Source: Solirubrobacteraceae bacterium
GTDB lineage: Bacteria > Actinomycetota > Thermoleophilia > Solirubrobacterales > Solirubrobacteraceae
DNA length: 7,344 nt
Direction of reading: 5' to 3'
Assembly (NCBI GenBank): GCA_016462625.1
Contig: JAEMSV010000153.1
Span: 1-7,344, forward strand
The notes below the pieces were generated by a model. It had not been told where the DNA came from, searched no databases, and saw nothing but the letters and a program-made list of their open reading frames with translations. Position numbers and translations under genes: made by a program. Of the stretch, positions 5,295 to 7,344 are shown piece after piece. Position 1 is the first letter of the stretch. Each line of letters starts with the position of its first letter.

Positions 5295-6080
5295 CTAGCG
5301 CCCGGTCCAGTTCGGGTCGCGCTTCTCGAAGAAGGCCTTGACGCCCTCCTGGATGTCCTCGGTCGAGAAGGCGAGCGTGAGGTTGTGCTGGAGATACTGG
5401 AGCGCCTCGTCGAAGGGCAGGTCCTGCTGGCGGTGGATCGCGTCCTTGCCGAGGCGCATCAGCACCGGCGACTTCGCGGCCAGGCGGGTCGCCCAGTCGG
5501 TCACGAACGCGTCGAACTCGCCGGCCGGGACGATCCGGTTGACGATCCCGATCCGCTCCGCCTCCTCGGCGCTGATGCGGTCGCCGAGCAGCAGCAGCTC
5601 GTTGGCCTTCTTGCGCGGGACGTTGCGGTAGATCAGCGCCATGATCATGAAGGGAAAGACCCCGACGTTGATCTCGGGCGTCCCGAAGGTCACGCCCTCC
5701 CTGGCCACGATCAGGTCACAGGCCAGGGCGATGCCGAGCGCGCCGGCCAGCACGTGGCCGTTCGCCGCGCAGATCGTCGGCTTACCCAGCTCACCGATGA
5801 GGGCGAACAGGCGCGGGAAGCGGGCGATCGAGTGGTGCTTGTGCACGAGCGGGACATCCGCCGCGAAGCCCGCGAGGTTCCCGCCCGAGGAGAACACCTT
5901 CTCGTGCGTCGAGGTCAGGACGACGGCGCGGACGCCCTCGTCGTCACGCGCGGTCTCGAAGGCGGCGATGAGGTCGTCGAGCAGCTCGTCGGACAGCGCG
6001 TTGCGCGTGTCGGGCTGGTCGAGCGCGATGGTGGCGACCCCGGCGTCGACGGTGTAGGCGAGCGTGGTGAAGTCAGGCAC
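5295..6080 (-). CDS. Enoyl-CoA hydratase/isomerase (crotonase) family protein
   Basis: This 261-aa protein has the normal length for a crotonase fold. Family landmarks in order are the N-terminal VATIALDQPDTRNALS (15-30), the CoA/oxyanion-hole loop KVFSSGGNLAGF (61-72), ANGHVLAGALGIALACDL (106-123) with the second oxyanion glycine, FGTPEINVGVFP (132-143), and PRKKANELLLLGDRISAEEAERIGIVNRIVP (155-185). The glutamate equivalent to rat hydratase Glu164 is kept (Glu136 in TPEI). The Glu144 position appears to be Gly in GALGI. This is common in family members that are not classic two-glutamate hydratases, so the exact reaction (hydration, isomerisation or other) is uncertain. The start is GTG at 6080, lying within the last codons of the protease gene (8-nt overlap), with no clear Shine-Dalgarno, which suggests translational coupling. 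The carboxyltransferase in the window would fit a shared acyl-CoA route, but a cyclase gene separates them. Confidence 0.92.
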   Translation of the reverse strand: MPDFTTLAYTVDAGVATIALDQPDTRNALSDELLDDLIAAFETARDDEGVRAVVLTSTHEKVFSSGGNLAGFAADVPLVHKHHSIARFPRLFALIGELGKPTICAANGHVLAGALGIALACDLIVAREGVTFGTPEINVGVFPFMIMALIYRNVPRKKANELLLLGDRISAEEAERIGIVNRIVPAGEFDAFVTDWATRLAAKSPVLMRLGKDAIHRQQDLPFDEALQYLQHNLTLAFSTEDIQEGVKAFFEKRDPNWTGR

Positions 6081-7344
6081 GACGCGGCAGCGTAACGCTC
6101 TGGCGCTCGACGACGGCCGTACCGCTCGCGGGCCGGAACGTCAGGCGGACCGTCACCTTGCCGCCGCGGGAGAGCTTGCGGCGGGCGGCCTTCGACAGCG
6201 AGACGGTGAGCTGTTCGCGGCGTCCGGAGCGCACCTTGCGCGTGCCGGTCGCGACGTCACGGCCGCCGATCGAGACCTTCGCCTCGAGGCGACCGGCCTG
6301 CGGCGCGGAGAACGGGAGCTTCAGCCGGGCCGCGGTGAGGCTCGCGCGCAGCGCCCTGCGCAAACCCTGCAGCGATGAGCGCAGCGCGAGCGCGGCGACC
6401 GCGCGACGCGACGGCGCCGGCGCGGGAACCTGCTTGACCGCTGGCGCGGGCGCGACGACCGTCACCGCGGAATCCGCCGTCCCCGCCGCGCCGTAGGCGT
6501 CGCGGACGGTGAGGCGGACGGGATACGTCCCGGCGCTCGCGAGCGTCGTGGTGAAGCGGGAGTCGCGGCTCTCGATCGATCCGTCCGCGCCGATGTCCCA
6601 GGCGTACTCGGCGATCCCCTCCTCGTCCGTCGACGCGCTGCCGTCGAGCGTGAAGGCGACGCCGGCGGTGGCGGCCGTCGCTCCCCCGATCCGCGCGACC
6701 GGCTTCGGGTTGCCGCCGCCGACGTCCGATCCCGTGCACGACCCGGCCGGACACAGGAACGTCGAGTTGTAGATGTTCCAGTGCGTGGCGAGGTAGGTGC
6801 CGCCCGCCGGCGCCGGGTTGAAGTAGTCGTCCTGGCCACAGTCGTAGGCCTCGGTGGCGCACGGATACGTGAGCGTGCTGGAGGCCCCGCCGTCGTCGTA
6901 ACACATGACGTCCTCCTCGTCGAAGCAGTGGCCGGCCTGCGTCGAATGGGGCGCGGAGTCCTGCACGGCGCCGAGGTTGTGGCTGACCTCGTGGAGCACG
7001 GTGGTGAGGCGGTCGTTGAGGAACTCCGGATCGCCGGACTCTCCGAACGCCACCGCCCACATGTCGCCGCCGTTGGCGTAGTTGTTCGAGGTCGGGCGGT
7101 CGTCGAGGTAGACGCCGCCGATGCCCGCGACCCCGTCGTTGCCGTAGGCGTGGTCGGCGTAGACGAGGTAGTTGACCTTGCCCGCCATCCCCGACACCGA
7201 CGGCGTGATGTCGGTCTCGAGCGCGGCCATCCGGTCGTTCGCGTCGAGCTGCTGGTACTGCGCGGCCGTGCGCGGCAGGCGGACGCTGAGGATGTCGACG
7301 TAGCCGGCGCCGCACTTCGTGCCGACGTCGAAGCGCAGCGTCTT
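6073..7344 (-). CDS. Secreted zinc metalloprotease with PKD domain, N-terminus outside the window
   Basis: The frame is open to the window edge, leaving 423 visible residues; the signal peptide and start are missing. The first 38 residues (KTLRFDVGTKCGAGYVDILS...) are coding-like, so the Met at 7230 is internal. HEVSHNLGAVQD (visible residues 118-129) is a metzincin-type HExxHxxG zinc site with catalytic Glu119. The usual third His/Asp at position 11 of the motif is Gln. SAPHS and GHC, just after, offer alternative ligands. DVMCYDD (145-151) looks like the Met-turn. Six further Cys suggest disulfides. A PKD domain spans about 214-298 (PVARIGG..., SASTDEEG, YAWDIGADG, AGTYPVRLTVRD). A basic, Ala-rich beta module (about 309-423), typical in my recollection of Thermoleophilia exoproteins, ends the chain. 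PKD domains usually mediate binding or spacing in extracellular enzymes. The substrate is unknown. The hydratase gene overlaps its stop. Confidence 0.88.
   Translation of the reverse strand, partial: KTLRFDVGTKCGAGYVDILSVRLPRTAAQYQQLDANDRMAALETDITPSVSGMAGKVNYLVYADHAYGNDGVAGIGGVYLDDRPTSNNYANGGDMWAVAFGESGDPEFLNDRLTTVLHEVSHNLGAVQDSAPHSTQAGHCFDEEDVMCYDDGGASSTLTYPCATEAYDCGQDDYFNPAPAGGTYLATHWNIYNSTFLCPAGSCTGSDVGGGNPKPVARIGGATAATAGVAFTLDGSASTDEEGIAEYAWDIGADGSIESRDSRFTTTLASAGTYPVRLTVRDAYGAAGTADSAVTVVAPAPAVKQVPAPAPSRRAVAALALRSSLQGLRRALRASLTAARLKLPFSAPQAGRLEAKVSIGGRDVATGTRKVRSGRREQLTVSLSKAARRKLSRGGKVTVRLTFRPASGTAVVERQSVTLPRRA

Noticed and set aside
5283..6095. 270-codon plus-strand open frame opposite the crotonase gene
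   Set aside because: Shadow frame with no motif; the minus strand holds a full-length crotonase.
6257..7315. 352-codon minus-strand frame inside the protease region
   Set aside because: Arg-rich alternative frame; the protease frame has the HExxH, PKD and Cys pattern.

Overview
The window is very GC-rich with strong codon-position bias and dense, tightly packed genes. The short C-terminal beta-rich modules of the secreted proteins (CTSRR...LTIR.RERKG..IKSA...FNGK...LP.GRF...IKAKL.NGKT) and the C-terminal domain of the protease resemble modules common in deep-branching Actinobacteria of the class Thermoleophilia (Solirubrobacter/Conexibacter/Patulibacter type). That placement is by resemblance only; there is no marker gene in the window. 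No rRNA, tRNA, CRISPR, insertion sequence or integrase is visible.

Left part (1-1999, + strand): the window opens inside a leader RNA whose sequence and spacing match the class I cyclic di-GMP riboswitch (GEMM-I). It stands directly upstream of a secreted protein of 278 aa. A second secreted protein (314 aa) follows 81 bp later. The two have different N-terminal domains but the same ~95-residue C-terminal module and tail. A long hairpin lies between them. After them come two tandem hairpins (2014-2090) that probably terminate transcription from both sides.

Right part (2081-7344, - strand, reading leftwards): a secreted zinc metalloprotease with a PKD domain (its N-terminus lies beyond the window), an enoyl-CoA hydratase-family gene that overlaps the protease by 8 nt and starts at GTG, a membrane-bound GAF-GGDEF diguanylate cyclase, and an acyl-CoA carboxylase carboxyltransferase subunit. 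A 25-bp near-perfect palindrome sits just upstream of a -10-like box and an apparently leaderless start of the carboxyltransferase gene, and looks like an operator.

How it may fit together: the clearest link is cyclic di-GMP. The window encodes an apparently active diguanylate cyclase (GGEEF with an RxxD inhibitory site) and, about 4 kb away on the opposite strand, a riboswitch for its product controlling a secreted protein and possibly its paralogue. This suggests, but does not prove, that cyclic di-GMP tunes the cell-surface or extracellular proteins made here. The hydratase and carboxyltransferase fit acyl-CoA metabolism (fatty acid, branched-chain or terpenoid type); the sequence does not fix the substrate. 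The carboxyltransferase appears to have its own promoter.
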